DNA from: Bacteroidales bacterium
GTDB lineage: Bacteria; Bacteroidota; Bacteroidia; Bacteroidales; P3
Assembly: GCA_017448905.1 (NCBI GenBank)
Contig: JAFSKP010000027.1
Location: 1-62,611 of the forward strand
DNA length: 62,611 nucleotides
Direction of reading: 5' to 3'
Part shown: positions 1 through 9,313 of the stretch, in pieces
How positions within the stretch are numbered: position 1 is the stretch's first letter
How the letters are laid out: every line of letters begins with the position of its first letter
The notes under the pieces: generated by a model
Seen by the model: the letters and a program-made list of their open reading frames with translations, nothing else
What the model was told of the DNA's origin: nothing
The model's database searches: none
Position numbers and translations under genes: made by a program

Positions 1-514
1 GCATCGACACCTGCATCTCCTTGGTGATATGCTCGCTCTTGGTGTCGACGAGAAACAGCAGGCGGTAGTACTCCTTCGCCAGATTGGCGAGCTGTATCTT
101 CTGCGGCTCGCCGTTAGGTTGTTCCATATCGTAGACCCAGAACTCGCGGAAGTTGCAGGTCACAACCCAACGCGGATGCCGGCTCAGCGGCAATCCGACG
201 ATGTACTTCTTCGCCTGCTGGAAGGGGTTGAGCATCGCGCCGTCGCTCTGGTGGATGGGGGCGCCAAGGTCTTTGTCGATGCTTTTCTGCTCTATCAGCA
301 CCCGTGTGCCGGGGAGGTAGACATCCATGAAGTTGGTGCTGTCAACCATCACCTTGTCCTCGAACTCGACGAAACTGTAGGGGTCATCCACCCCATACAC
401 CTTCTGCAGCAGTTCGAGCCAGAACTTCTGGGTGTCGCCCTTCTCATATCCCTTGCCGCTCCAACGCAAGGAGAACTCGCTTGCAGCAGCGGCCTGTTGT
501 CTGTCGGTAGTCAT
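1..514 (-). CDS. N-terminal part of an MmeI-like (type IIG) SAM-dependent DNA methyltransferase, cut by the window edge
   Basis: The reading frame starts at the ATG at 514 and runs off the left edge after 171 residues. The visible part resembles the N-terminal region of MmeI-type restriction/methylation proteins: RWSGKGYEKGDTQKFW near residue 17, then a nuclease-like core with FMDVYLPG, VLIEQKS (the E-x-K of a PD-(D/E)xK fold) and PRWVVTCNFREFWVYD. In that family this segment precedes a methyltransferase domain with an NPPY motif, which would lie outside the window. The expected role is DNA methylation, possibly with cleavage by the same polypeptide. I infer the family from motif order. Whether the rest of the gene is intact cannot be seen. 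It is the leftmost member of a minus-strand group of defence-like or mobile genes. Confidence 0.75.
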   Translation of the reverse strand, partial: MTTDRQQAAAASEFSLRWSGKGYEKGDTQKFWLELLQKVYGVDDPYSFVEFEDKVMVDSTNFMDVYLPGTRVLIEQKSIDKDLGAPIHQSDGAMLNPFQQAKKYIVGLPLSRHPRWVVTCNFREFWVYDMEQPNGEPQKIQLANLAKEYYRLLFLVDTKSEHITKEMQVSM

Positions 515-1074
515 GATTCAGTCAAATTTCAAATTGCAAAGATACGACTTTTTCCGAATTCCCCGAAATTTAGGCTCAGGGGAGGATTTCCGTGGAAATC
601 TCCCTCGCCTGAACCATTCTACACCATGTTGTTGCAGGTGAAAGAAAATGTTGATGTTGAGGTTCTGTTTCGGGTGTCAATACCCTTTGCCGCAGCAGTT
701 CTTGTATTTCTTTCCACTGCCCTCTCTTGAAGCCTTTGGGCAATGTGTATGCTAGGACTTGGCATATTCATCGTATACTCAAAACGGCCTTCTGAGTATG
801 GCTACACTATGCCGTCACAATGCGAGCGCCACACGAAGTGCGGGAGAAGGGTTTGGCATCGCCTTACGAAAACGATGGTTGGGTCATCAAGCTCGCCAGC
901 CATAGCACACAAATCAAGTTCACGTGCCACAGCGTCGGCAAAGCCGACGGCAAACCACGACAGTCTCACCACAAGATAATGAAAAACATACTTCGTTGCC
1001 AAAAGCTGATTCGTTTTACGAGATTTGGCAGCAAAGTATGTATTCTTGACAATGGTGAAATCTGGTTTTTCCAG
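515..1074. other. Gene-poor gap with an orphan duplicated gene end
   Basis: This 560-base stretch lies between the methyltransferase start and the end of the ATPase gene. Positions 573-721 are a near-exact copy of a segment at 2699-2847 (see the repeat entries). From 722 to 1074 I recognise no gene. Open frames exist on both strands (for example a plus frame at 820-1119 that runs into the ATPase gene) but none has a convincing start signal or family resemblance. Confidence 0.6.
573..721. repeat. 149-bp direct repeat, copy A, carrying an orphan SEC-C gene end
   Basis: Copy A matches 2699-2847 with three mismatches that I could count by eye. On the minus strand its right part encodes the last residues of the SEC-C protein ([14 protein letters not shown], then TGA) without the rest of that gene. 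The left part is an imperfect palindrome of about 45 bases centred near 595, with arms containing GGATTTCC and GGAAATC, which could form a hairpin after the gene. The two copies bracket the ATPase gene in direct orientation, as expected after a duplication or an insertion with homologous ends. Confidence 0.85.
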
Positions 1075-2511
1075 CTATTCAAGCAAATCCTCCAGCGTCA
1101 CAACATTTTGGAAAACTGAACTGTAGATATTGCTCACCAGGCCATATGTTGTAACCAATACAGGATGTATGGACATACGGACTTTGTTTGACGAGCGGAA
1201 CAGCCGCACACGACGTTCCATGTCGTCGCGGTCTTTCTTTTTCATCGCATATTCGCCATCATAGTATTTCATCTCGCACACGTTAACGACCTTGTCGGCA
1301 CGCTTGATGACAAGGTCTATCTGAGCCTTCTCCTCAGCGTTTGGGGGCGTGACCCAAGAATAGACGTTGGTCATAATTCCTGCGATGCCCAAGGCCTGCT
1401 CAATCTGACGGTGATGGTTCAGGCAGAGCTGCTCGAAGGCCAATCCTGCCCAAGTGTCGTGGGTGTGCGTACCTATCTGATGTTGCCAAAAAGCCTTGTC
1501 GGTTTTGCCGTTTTTCTTGATGAATTTGAAATAGAAGAGCGTAAATGGGTCGACAAGCTGGTAAATGGACATCTTCGATTTGTTGCCGTAACCACGATAG
1601 CAACGGATGAAATCGCAATCTATCAGATTCCGCAAAATGGTGGAGAACTGACCATTGCTTTTCTGTTTGGTTGCCGTCAGCAGTTCTTCCCTTGTAAGCC
1701 CATTGTTCTTGGCACTCAGGGCCTCGACAATCTTGATATAGGCTTCCGATTTGTCGAAGAGGGAGTCATACAGTGCATCGAACTCATCGTCGAGCCGGCC
1801 CTTGTCCATGAAGAACATCTCGTCGACATTCTGCGAAAGACTGGCACCCCGACGCAGGTTCTTCAAATAGAATGGGATTCCGCCCATAATCATATAGCAC
1901 TCAGCTATCTCCTTGTCTTCCATCAGGATTTTGCGACTTTGCAGATACTCTTTGCACTCGGCCAATGTAAACGGGTGGATATAGAGTTTCTGCGTCACAC
2001 GATTGTGCAATCCGCCACGATTTTTCAGTATCTTATTAGTGATCCATGATGTGGCTGAACCGCAGACAATCAGTACCATGTCGTTTTGTGTCGATGCCCA
2101 GTCGTTCCAAAAATGCTCGAGTGCGGAAACGAGGTTGCTACCCCTTGAATCCATCCAAGGGAACTCATCGATGAACACGACGCGTTTCCCTTTGACTTTC
2201 AACTTCTCAAGCAAATCGCGAAGCTGGTCGAAGGCCTCGTACCAAGTGCGGGGTTTCTTGTATTTCTTACCCTCATGATACCTGTTGAGCGATGCCTTGA
2301 AGTTAGCCAGCTGTTCACGCTTGCTTTTCTTGGCCAGGCCTGTCAATTTGAACGCATAATTGTCGTTGAAAAAAGAGTTGACCAAAAACGTTTTGCCCAC
2401 ACGTCTACGGCCATATACAACCACAAATTCGGCCTCTTCAGATGCCATAATAGCCTCCAATTGCTTCTTTTCGGCTCTACGACCAATCAAAATATCTTGA
2501 TTTTGTTCCAT
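1075..2511 (-). CDS. AAA-family ATPase with C-terminal DUF234 nuclease-like domain
   Basis: This 478-residue protein begins at MEQNQDILIG. A further upstream in-frame start would add 17 poorly conserved residues and was not chosen. The Walker A motif GRRRVGKT is at residues 34-41 and Walker B VVFIDEFPW at about 111-119, followed by a sensor region (VLIVCGSATSW). The C-terminal part has FEQLCLNHHRQI and a later IDLVIKR...VCEMKYY, the degenerate PD-(D/E)xK pattern of DUF234. These proteins belong to the archaeal-type ATPase family (PF01637-like), are often present in many copies in Bacteroidales, and have no settled function; roles in mobile elements or DNA transactions have been proposed. The gene stands alone between direct repeats, which suggests acquisition as a unit. 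The next gene upstream (SEC-C) is on the same strand but about 290 bases away. Confidence 0.85.
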   Translation of the reverse strand: MEQNQDILIGRRAEKKQLEAIMASEEAEFVVVYGRRRVGKTFLVNSFFNDNYAFKLTGLAKKSKREQLANFKASLNRYHEGKKYKKPRTWYEAFDQLRDLLEKLKVKGKRVVFIDEFPWMDSRGSNLVSALEHFWNDWASTQNDMVLIVCGSATSWITNKILKNRGGLHNRVTQKLYIHPFTLAECKEYLQSRKILMEDKEIAECYMIMGGIPFYLKNLRRGASLSQNVDEMFFMDKGRLDDEFDALYDSLFDKSEAYIKIVEALSAKNNGLTREELLTATKQKSNGQFSTILRNLIDCDFIRCYRGYGNKSKMSIYQLVDPFTLFYFKFIKKNGKTDKAFWQHQIGTHTHDTWAGLAFEQLCLNHHRQIEQALGIAGIMTNVYSWVTPPNAEEKAQIDLVIKRADKVVNVCEMKYYDGEYAMKKKDRDDMERRVRLFRSSNKVRMSIHPVLVTTYGLVSNIYSSVFQNVVTLEDLLE

Positions 2512-2698
2512 TTGTGTGTTTCTTTTGCAATGCAAAAATAGCAATAATAATTGAATTAGCAAAAAAAAAATGCAAATTTTGCAGCCAAATGTCGATGAAA
2601 AAAGTTAGTTTTGGCTGCAAAGTATGTTTTTTTTTGAGTGGGAGGTTTTTCATTGGAGCATGCGTTTCCATGGGTAGAGCATCCGGTTGGCTTATCGG

Positions 2699-2847
2699 GG
2701 CTCAGGGGAGGATTTCCGTGGAAATCTCCCCCGCCTGAACCATTCTACACCATGTTGTTGCAGGTGAAAGAAGATGTTGATGTTGAGGTTCTGTTTCGGG
2801 TGTCAATACCCTTTGCCGCAGCAGTTCTTGTATTTCTTTCCGCTGCC
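2699..2847. repeat. 149-bp direct repeat, copy B, overlapping the SEC-C gene end
   Basis: Copy B covers the last 45 bases of the SEC-C gene and the 104 bases after its stop. It matches copy A at 573-721 at all but three positions. Because this copy is continuous with a full-length gene, it is the likely parent and copy A the duplicated fragment. Confidence 0.85.
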
Positions 2848-4035
2848 GCAGGGACAGGGGTCGTTGCGGCCTACCTTGCGCTTTGCCCACGCCTGGTCAA
2901 CCATCTGTTGGACCCGCTCCGGGTCATATCCGCTCCGCCGCATGTTTGGCCCGAGTACAATTTTCGGCGTTTTGTCACCAATCATGACCAAATCATCAGG
3001 GCAAAGCCCCTTGAACTTCCATCGGGGTGCGTGGTTCAAGTAGTTTGAGATGTCTTGTAAGGCGCTGTCGAGTGTTTCGAGATCTCCGCTAAAGTCTTTT
3101 TTGGGTGAGTGGTCTATCACATGTTGAATTATTCCTCCTATGCCCATGTCGCTCTCCTGAACATCCTGCCACATGGTCAGTCGCACTGCCTTGGCTTCTT
3201 TTTCTGTATAACCGAATCTTTTTTCAAGTATTTCCATAATCCGATTGTTGTAGGGATTTGGAAGAGCAGGAATCGGCATATTGCCGGCCTCGGCTATGGC
3301 ACTGATGTTGAAATGCTTGAAAGACTTTATTTCGGGACGTCCGTCTATGTCGGATAAAACTTTGTCCACGTCGAGTGCAAATGGCGACAGATAAAAGTAA
3401 TCATCTTTCTCGTGGCTATAGGTCTCCATCAGATTGAGGGCTATTGAACCGAATAATATTTGTTCAAATATTTCCATTTCCTCGTCCTTTTCTACGTATT
3501 TTTTTCTCAGCAACTCAAATAGTTGGTCCTCGCTCAATGCTCCATAGATGTTGATGATGCCAATAAGCAGCTCCTCAATTGTGGCACGCTTCTTTACGTA
3601 TTCGTTTTCCAGGACTTCGTCAATGATTGGTATGCAGGCCTTACGGAAGTCTTCGGCAACGGTCAATACGTCATCATAGGCATTATTGTCGTCACTCTCA
3701 AACTGTAGAGCCAGACCGATTTGAGCCATAGCCATGACGTGGTTTGTTCGGGGAACAGCATAATAGCTGTCGGGTGGTATTTCTTTCATTATTTGCAAGA
3801 TGACCAATTCCTCGAAAGGTAGTCTCATGAGAACTGTCCGAGGGTTGGCAAGGATCTCTTCTGAAAGTTTGCTGATGATTTGTTCAACGTTAAGGCTGTC
3901 CAGTGTTCCTCCGCTGTTGTAGCCCATCATGTAGGCGTTTCCAATCAATGTGTATGCATCAAAGTCCATGCGATGCATTACTTCCACCAACGTGGGTTTT
4001 TGTAGTTTGTCTTGGGATTGTGTTTTTTTGTTCAT
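2803..4035 (-). CDS. SEC-C zinc-binding motif protein
   Basis: The 410-residue protein ends in [18 protein letters not shown], a typical SEC-C metal-binding motif (CxC...CC), at about residues 389-406. SEC-C modules also occur at the end of SecA and in many unrelated proteins, where they bind zinc and probably mediate contacts with protein or nucleic acid. The 380 residues before it are mostly helical and acidic ([37 protein letters not shown]) and resemble uncharacterised Firmicutes/Bacteroidales SEC-C proteins rather than SecA; no ATPase motifs are present. Its 3' end is duplicated at 573-721. The function is unknown. The reading frame is intact and the ATG at 4035 is the only good start. 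Confidence 0.8.
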   Translation of the reverse strand: MNKKTQSQDKLQKPTLVEVMHRMDFDAYTLIGNAYMMGYNSGGTLDSLNVEQIISKLSEEILANPRTVLMRLPFEELVILQIMKEIPPDSYYAVPRTNHVMAMAQIGLALQFESDDNNAYDDVLTVAEDFRKACIPIIDEVLENEYVKKRATIEELLIGIINIYGALSEDQLFELLRKKYVEKDEEMEIFEQILFGSIALNLMETYSHEKDDYFYLSPFALDVDKVLSDIDGRPEIKSFKHFNISAIAEAGNMPIPALPNPYNNRIMEILEKRFGYTEKEAKAVRLTMWQDVQESDMGIGGIIQHVIDHSPKKDFSGDLETLDSALQDISNYLNHAPRWKFKGLCPDDLVMIGDKTPKIVLGPNMRRSGYDPERVQQMVDQAWAKRKVGRNDPCPCGSGKKYKNCCGKGY

Positions 4036-4350
4036 GATGTGAGTTCGGCTATTGCTTGTGATTGACTGTCTTGCGGCGCGAGCAGTGCTTGTCGGGACAG
4101 TTTGCGCTTTAGAATTTATTGATTTCTTTCAACAGGTGTTTCTTCGCGTATTGTCTTGCGAACAGGCTCAAGTCATCACGGGTTGCCAGTTCCAATAATT
4201 TGTTAAGGTCTGTTTTTGCCGTAATCAACTAGGAATAATTGTCTTTACTTTTTCAAAAAACGTTGAAACAGTAATAATGTTGTGTCAGCCATGACAAAAC
4301 ATTCTTTGATTATCTACAACTTTCACAAACATTAGTACTATATACTATTG

Positions 4351-4485
4351 TTAAGGCTTTCGGCCTCTCTTCTTTGGCTCTTTTTTGGGCAGTTCAATCA
4401 TATCCAGTTTCTGAATGATTTCGATGGCTGAAGGTGCGTTTTTGAAATAGGCGTGATACCTGCTCCGTAACTGTTTTTTTTGCAT
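4351..4485 (-). CDS. Possible small protein or gene relic with an AT-hook-like end
   Basis: A 44-residue frame begins MQKKQLRSRYHAYFKNAPSA and ends PKKEPKKRGRKP. The terminal RGRKP core is the classical AT-hook shape, so binding in the minor groove of AT-rich DNA is conceivable, but basic tails of this type also end truncated transposases. There is no strong ribosome binding site, no partner gene, and a further relic-like frame lies just downstream on the same strand. A decayed gene end is equally likely. Confidence 0.25.
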   Translation of the reverse strand: MQKKQLRSRYHAYFKNAPSAIEIIQKLDMIELPKKEPKKRGRKP

Positions 4486-4640
4486 ACTTACGGATGCATT
4501 ATATCGGATTACTCATCCTTAACCATTCAAAAAAAATGCTTACGGAGGTATTATACTGGCTTTTTTACATCTACGTTAAAAAGGAGCATCATTTATCACT
4601 CATTTGGATTTGAAAAAAATGGACAATTGTTTTTTTTTAT

Positions 4641-4649
4641 TATTTTTGC
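4641..4649 (+). promoter_or_regulatory. Likely -7 box of the glmS promoter
   Basis: TATTTTTGC fits the Bacteroidota -7 consensus TAnnTTTG. No TTTG was found 19-21 bases upstream, so the -33 part is weak. It would give a leader of about 115 bases, AT-rich and without an obvious ribozyme fold. Confidence 0.45.
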
Positions 4650-4769
4650 ACATTATTTATTTTGTTACAATTGCTCGTATTACGTTGACAATACGTTCTA
4701 TATACTTTCATTTCTCATTTTTCACTTCGTACTAATAATTTCATTTTTCAATTTTCATTTTTAAATTTT

Positions 4770-6629
4770 ATGTGTGGAATAGTTGGATATATCGGTGAGC
4801 AGCAGGCTTACCCTATCCTGATAAAGGGTCTTCATCGTTTGGAATACCGCGGCTACGACTCGGCCGGAGTAAGCATAATCAACGCCAAGGGCGACCTCAA
4901 CATCTACAAGGCCACAGGAAAGGTCGCTGCGTTGGAGGAGAAGTGCGGCCACGAGGACACAACTGGCAGCATAGGTATTGCCCATACCCGTTGGGCTACC
5001 CATGGCGAACCTAACACTGTCAACGCCCATCCCCACCTCTCGCAGAGCGGTAACCTCTCGCTGGTGCACAACGGCATCATCGAGAACTACAAGACCTTGC
5101 GGGCCATGCTTGAGAAGCAGGGCTTCACATTCTGCAGCGACACCGATACCGAGGTGTTGGTGCAGCTCATCGAGTACACCCAGAAGTCGCACAAATGCGA
5201 CCTCTTCACCGCCGTGCAGCGTGCCTTGAAGAATGTCATTGGCGCATACGCCATAGCTATCCTCCAAAAAGACCACCCCGACCAGCTGGTATGCGCCCGA
5301 AAGGGCTCTCCTCTGGTCATCGGTGTGGCTACCAATGCCCGTGGCCGCAAGGAGTTCTACCTCGGAAGCGACGCCACTCCCATCGTGGAATATACCAAGC
5401 AGGTCGTCTACCTCAAGGACGAGGAGATTGCCTACATGGACCGCAGCGGCAAGATCGACATCGTAAACCTCGCCAATGTCCATCAGACCCCCGAGATGCA
5501 CACACTTAGCCTTAGCCTCGACGAGCTGGAGAAAGGCGGCTTCCCACACTTCATGCTCAAGGAGATATGGGAACAGCCCAACGCTCTCCGTACCTGCATC
5601 AAAGGCCGTCTGCACCACAAGACCAAGGATGTCATCCTCAGCGGCATCACCGACCACAAGGAGAAGTTCACGGGTGCCCGCCGCATCATCATCTGCGCCT
5701 GCGGCACATCATGGCATTCAGCCCTCATCGGCAAATATTTCATCGAGGAGGCTGCTCAGATTCCCGTCGAGGTGGAGTACGCCAGCGAGTTCCGCTACCG
5801 CAACCCCGTCATCTATCCCGACGATGTCGTCGTCGCTGTCTCGCAGAGCGGCGAGACGGCCGACACGCTGGCCGCCATCCAGCTCGCCGAGCAGAAGGGT
5901 GCCTTCCTCTACGGCATCTGCAATGTCATCGGCTCCTCTATCGCCCGCGCCACCCACAGCGGCACCTACCTGCACGTGGGCCCGGAGATTGGCGTGGCCT
6001 CCACCAAGGCCTTCACCGGTCAGGTCATCACCCTCTGCCTTCTGGGCCTTGCCATCGCTAAGGAGAAGCACACCCTCAGCGACGAGATGTTCCACATGCT
6101 GGTCGACGAGCTCTACCAGATTCCCGACAAGATGCAGTGGACGCTGGAGAACAACAAGAACATCGACCAGTTCGCCCAGATGTTCACCTATTGTCGCAAC
6201 TTCATCTTCCTCGGCCGCGGCTACAACTACCCCGTGGCCCTCGAGGGCGCCCTGAAGCTGAAGGAAATCTCCTACCTCCATGCCGAGGGCTACCCCGCCG
6301 CCGAGATGAAGCACGGCCCTATCGCCCTCGTCGACGAGGAGATGCCTGTCGTCTTCATTGCCCCCAAGCGCGGTATGTACGACAAGATCGTCAGCAATAT
6401 CCAGGAAATCAAGAGCCGCAAGGGTAAGATTATCAGTGTGGTCACCGAAGGCGACACTACTGTCAAGAACATGAGCGACTACACCTTCGTCATCCCCGAT
6501 ACGCGCGACTGCTTCGTGCCTATGCTGTCGGTCATCCCGCTCCAGCTGCTGGCCTACTATATCGCTACTGCCAAGGGGCGCAATGTCGACCAACCCCGCA
6601 ACCTCGCCAAGTCGGTGACGGTGGAATAG
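4770..6629 (+). CDS. glmS: Glutamine--fructose-6-phosphate aminotransferase (isomerizing)
   Basis: The 619-residue enzyme makes glucosamine-6-phosphate from fructose-6-phosphate and glutamine, the first step towards UDP-GlcNAc for peptidoglycan and lipid A. The N-terminal amidotransferase domain starts with the nucleophile Cys2 (MCGIVGYIG) and contains LEYRGYDSAG, HTRWATHG and HNGIIEN. Two SIS sugar-isomerase domains follow, with CACGTSWHSALIG, SQSGETADT and the GRGYNYPVALEGALKLKE segment; the end KSVTVE is the usual GlmS C-terminus. Length and all motifs are normal for the family. The gene has its own promoter and a strong terminator and appears monocistronic. The glmS ribozyme known from Firmicutes is not visible here. 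Confidence 0.98.
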   Translation: MCGIVGYIGEQQAYPILIKGLHRLEYRGYDSAGVSIINAKGDLNIYKATGKVAALEEKCGHEDTTGSIGIAHTRWATHGEPNTVNAHPHLSQSGNLSLVHNGIIENYKTLRAMLEKQGFTFCSDTDTEVLVQLIEYTQKSHKCDLFTAVQRALKNVIGAYAIAILQKDHPDQLVCARKGSPLVIGVATNARGRKEFYLGSDATPIVEYTKQVVYLKDEEIAYMDRSGKIDIVNLANVHQTPEMHTLSLSLDELEKGGFPHFMLKEIWEQPNALRTCIKGRLHHKTKDVILSGITDHKEKFTGARRIIICACGTSWHSALIGKYFIEEAAQIPVEVEYASEFRYRNPVIYPDDVVVAVSQSGETADTLAAIQLAEQKGAFLYGICNVIGSSIARATHSGTYLHVGPEIGVASTKAFTGQVITLCLLGLAIAKEKHTLSDEMFHMLVDELYQIPDKMQWTLENNKNIDQFAQMFTYCRNFIFLGRGYNYPVALEGALKLKEISYLHAEGYPAAEMKHGPIALVDEEMPVVFIAPKRGMYDKIVSNIQEIKSRKGKIISVVTEGDTTVKNMSDYTFVIPDTRDCFVPMLSVIPLQLLAYYIATAKGRNVDQPRNLAKSVTVE

Positions 6630-6663
6630 CGGTTGCCGATAGCTAAAAAACACTATAAATCTG

Positions 6664-6700
6664 CGGACAATCACTAATTGTGGTGATTGTCCGTTTTTTT
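6664..6700 (+). terminator. Rho-independent terminator of glmS
   Basis: The 11-bp stem CGGACAATCAC / GTGATTGTCCG (6664-6674 with 6683-6693) is followed directly by eight T. It lies 35 bases after the glmS stop. Confidence 0.9.
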
Positions 6701-6741
6701 TGGTATTCTGACTTTTGCATAGTTAAATCAGAATATCAGAA

Positions 6742-8034
6742 ATGCATACAAGTATCTTTAAATCAACTCTTTGTTTGATGATTGCTGTTGCGTTGACCCC
6801 GTCGGTTTTTGCCCAGGACGACAGCAGCTCAAGCCAGCGTCGCCTCACGGTAGGCGGATATGGGGAGGCTGTATACAGCCATCATTTCTATAGCGACAAC
6901 GTCTTCCGCTACAGCCGTGCCGCCAAATACGAGGATGCCCCAGGTTTCGGTCGTGTCGACCTGCCACACGCTGTCATCATGCTTGGCTATGACTTCGGCC
7001 ATGGCTGGTCGGTAGGCACGGAGATCGAGTTCGAACATGGAGGCATCGAGGCCGCCACCGAGAAAGAGACCGAGGAGACCGGCGAATTCGAGCAGGAGAT
7101 TGAACGCGGCGGCGAGGTGGCCCTGGAACAGTTCTGGGTACAGAAAAGCTTCGGCAAGTATCTCAGCATCCGCGCCGGCCACATCGTGGTACCCGTTGGC
7201 ATGACCAACAACAACCATACGCCCAACATGTTCTTCGGCGTCTACCGCCCGGAGGGCGAGAACACCATCATGCCATGCACATGGCACGAGACAGGGCTCA
7301 GCCTATGGGGCAATGCCGCCGCATTCCGCTATGAGCTGCAGCTGCTGCCGTCGCTCAACAGCAACCTCTTCAACGATGCCGGCTGGATCCACAACGGCTC
7401 GGCGTCGCCCTACGAGTTCCGCCCGGCCAACGGCCTCAGTGCCGCAGCACGCATCGACTGGACAGGCATCAAAGGACTGAGGCTTAGCGTCAGCGGCTTT
7501 GTAGGCAACAGCTTCCAGAACGACATTGTCACAGAGAGTTATCCCGAGACCTCTAAATACTATGGTGCCAAGGGGCGCGTCATGGTTGGGGCTTTTGACT
7601 TCGCCTACCGTAACCGTTACGTCACTTTGCGGGGCAACTGCGACTACGGCCATCTCGCCGATGCTGCCCTCATCTCCACGCGTAACAAGAACCAGACCAC
7701 CATGACCGGCAACCCCTATCAGCATACCACCGTGGGCGAGCACGCCTGGGACGCCTCGCTCGAGGGTGGCATCAACCTGCTGGCTTGGAGCAACTGCCGT
7801 AGTCGCCTCTACCTCTTCGGACGTTACGACCATTACGACAGCTTCGTCCCGGCTGAGGGCTTCACCGATGTGCAATGGTGCGAACGCCAGTGCGTAAGCG
7901 GTGGCGTCAACTATTGTCCCATCCCCGAAATCGTAATCAAGGCCGAAGGTGGCATACGTCTGCTGGCACAGCAGTACAACAACGAACCGTACTTTGCCGT
8001 CGGTGTCACATGGACTGGTTTCTTTGAGAGATGA
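6742..8034 (+). CDS. Outer-membrane beta-barrel porin (phosphate-selective porin O/P-like)
   Basis: The 430-residue protein begins with a 24-residue signal peptide ending PSVFA. The mature part is a series of alternating hydrophobic/polar strands rich in aromatic residues (LTVGGYGEAVYS, GWSVGTEIEFEHGG, IRAGHIVVPVGMTNN, LEGGINLLAW) and ends in a strand with terminal aromatic residues (FAVGVTWTGFFER), as in 16-18-stranded porins. The segment VPVGMTNNNHTP and the overall order fit the porin O/P-like family of Bacteroidales. It leads a same-strand cluster with an imelysin lipoprotein, a di-heme lipoprotein and a cytochrome c synthase, so a role in passage of iron, heme or anions across the outer membrane is plausible; the substrate cannot be read from sequence. 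Confidence 0.75.
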   Translation: MHTSIFKSTLCLMIAVALTPSVFAQDDSSSSQRRLTVGGYGEAVYSHHFYSDNVFRYSRAAKYEDAPGFGRVDLPHAVIMLGYDFGHGWSVGTEIEFEHGGIEAATEKETEETGEFEQEIERGGEVALEQFWVQKSFGKYLSIRAGHIVVPVGMTNNNHTPNMFFGVYRPEGENTIMPCTWHETGLSLWGNAAAFRYELQLLPSLNSNLFNDAGWIHNGSASPYEFRPANGLSAAARIDWTGIKGLRLSVSGFVGNSFQNDIVTESYPETSKYYGAKGRVMVGAFDFAYRNRYVTLRGNCDYGHLADAALISTRNKNQTTMTGNPYQHTTVGEHAWDASLEGGINLLAWSNCRSRLYLFGRYDHYDSFVPAEGFTDVQWCERQCVSGGVNYCPIPEIVIKAEGGIRLLAQQYNNEPYFAVGVTWTGFFER

Positions 8035-8035
8035 C

Positions 8036-8085
8036 CCCCCCCACCCACTTCGCCTACCCCGCCCACCCCGCCCACAACCGAAAAA
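8036..8085. repeat. Short nonamer array (CYACCCCGC type)
   Basis: About five C-rich units of nine bases, such as CTACCCCGC and CCACCCCGC, fill the gap between the porin stop and the imelysin leader. They fit the wider CTANNNTGY-like family with G replacing T. Confidence 0.7.
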
Positions 8086-8113
8086 AGAAAAATCTTTAAA
8101 CACATATAATCTA

Positions 8114-9283
8114 ATGAAAAAAACTATCATCAGACACGCAATGCTGATGGGCTTCGTAGCCCTGACATTGGCATTCACATCCTGCAAGGATGAGAACGAG
8201 AAAAACGGGAACAACAACAACAACGTCCCTGTCGAGGACAATTCCGCTGCTATTGTGGCTCGCTTTGTGGACCATACTGTGGCTCCTACCTACACCGAGC
8301 TGGCAGCAAAAACCGAGCTCCTTGCTGCACAACTTACAGCCCTCAGGTCCAATCCCTCTGACGCCGGCATCCGCGAAGCCTGCAAAACTTTCCTTGCTGC
8401 ACGCGAACAGTGGGAGAAAAGCGAGGCCTTCCTCTTCGGCGCGGCAGGCGATTTCGGTGTGGATCCCCATATCGACAGCTGGCCTCTCGACGAGGATGCC
8501 TTCAGCACCCTCATGAACAGCCCTGCCATGCTTAACGCCATCGATGGCGATTACGGTGACGTCGTCGCCGGCGAACGCCTCGGCAATGCCCTGCTGGGTT
8601 TTCACGGCATCGAGTATATCCTCTTCGCCAACGGACAACCTAAGAGTGCAGCCAGCATCTCTTCCAACGACTGGATTTATGTCGCCGCCGTCGCCGGCGA
8701 CCTCCGCAACCGCTGCTACCAGCTCGAAGTGAGCTGGTTGGGCAACAAAGCCCCACAGAGCCATATCGACAAGCTCGACGACATCGAACTCCCTTATACC
8801 GTGGCCAGCGGCGACAACAGCTATGGCGACAACATCAAGAATGCCGGCAGGGCGGGAAGCACCTACGGCACGGTGACCGCAGCCCTTATCGCCATCGTCC
8901 AAGGCTGCGCCGACATCGCCGACGAGGTGGGCAGCAGCAAGATCTACTCCGCCTGGCACGGCGAGGATGTCACCTACATCGAAAGCCCCTACAGCCAGAA
9001 GTCCATCATCGACTTCCACAACAATATCGTAAGCATCCAGAACGTATGGATGGGTGGCATCGAAGGACAACGCGACGAAAGCCAGTCGCTGCACAAGAAT
9101 GTCAGCGCCGACCTCGATGCCAAGGTCACAACAAAAATACAGAATGCCCTTGCCAAGATCGACGCCATGCCGGCTCCCTTTGTGCAGAATTATTCCAATC
9201 CAGCCAATGGCGAGGCTGTGGAGGCTTGTGCCGAGCTCAGCGAGGCACTCGACGAGGTAATCGAAGAATTGAGAAAAAGATAA
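8114..9283 (+). CDS. Imelysin-family (peptidase M75-like) lipoprotein
   Basis: The 389-residue protein starts at MKKTIIRHAM; longer in-frame starts run back into the porin gene and were rejected. It has a lipoprotein signal with Cys24 (LTLAFTSC) followed by a polar Asn-rich linker. The imelysin signature GxHxxE appears as GFHGIE at about residue 162, and FLAAREQWEKSEAFLFGAA and LPYTVASGDNSYGDN match conserved family blocks. Imelysin proteins (ICMP, IrpA, EfeO-like) are iron- or heme-regulated envelope proteins, and the GxHxxE motif is thought to bind metal. The gene sits between a porin and a di-heme DUF1111 lipoprotein, the pairing commonly seen for iron-regulated imelysin loci. Confidence 0.9.
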   Translation: MKKTIIRHAMLMGFVALTLAFTSCKDENEKNGNNNNNVPVEDNSAAIVARFVDHTVAPTYTELAAKTELLAAQLTALRSNPSDAGIREACKTFLAAREQWEKSEAFLFGAAGDFGVDPHIDSWPLDEDAFSTLMNSPAMLNAIDGDYGDVVAGERLGNALLGFHGIEYILFANGQPKSAASISSNDWIYVAAVAGDLRNRCYQLEVSWLGNKAPQSHIDKLDDIELPYTVASGDNSYGDNIKNAGRAGSTYGTVTAALIAIVQGCADIADEVGSSKIYSAWHGEDVTYIESPYSQKSIIDFHNNIVSIQNVWMGGIEGQRDESQSLHKNVSADLDAKVTTKIQNALAKIDAMPAPFVQNYSNPANGEAVEACAELSEALDEVIEELRKR

Positions 9284-9313
9284 TAGTCACATAACGCAAA
9301 TTGGACAAGAACA

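Larger units (their letters stand above)
4036..4769. other. Gene-poor, AT-rich intergenic stretch with coding relics and the glmS leader
   Basis: No clear gene is present between the SEC-C start and glmS. On the minus strand, 4112-4231 encodes a short stop-bounded peptide (LLELATRDDLSLFARQYAKK) lacking an ATG, which looks like a gene relic. A possible 44-aa frame lies at 4351-4485 (separate entry). Two imperfect copies of CTTACGGAkGyATTATAyyGG lie at about 4487 and 4539. From 4700 to 4769 the sequence is rich in loosely repeated TTTTCAT heptamers before the glmS start. Confidence 0.5.

Noticed and set aside
820-1119. Plus-strand open frame of 99 codons (starts MRAPHEVREKGLASPYENDG)
   Set aside because: No recognised family, no promoter or ribosome binding site, and its end runs antisense into the ATPase gene; probably chance.
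4653-4769. glmS ribozyme in the glmS leader
   Set aside because: The leader is AT-rich and shows no conserved core; the ribozyme is known from Firmicutes.
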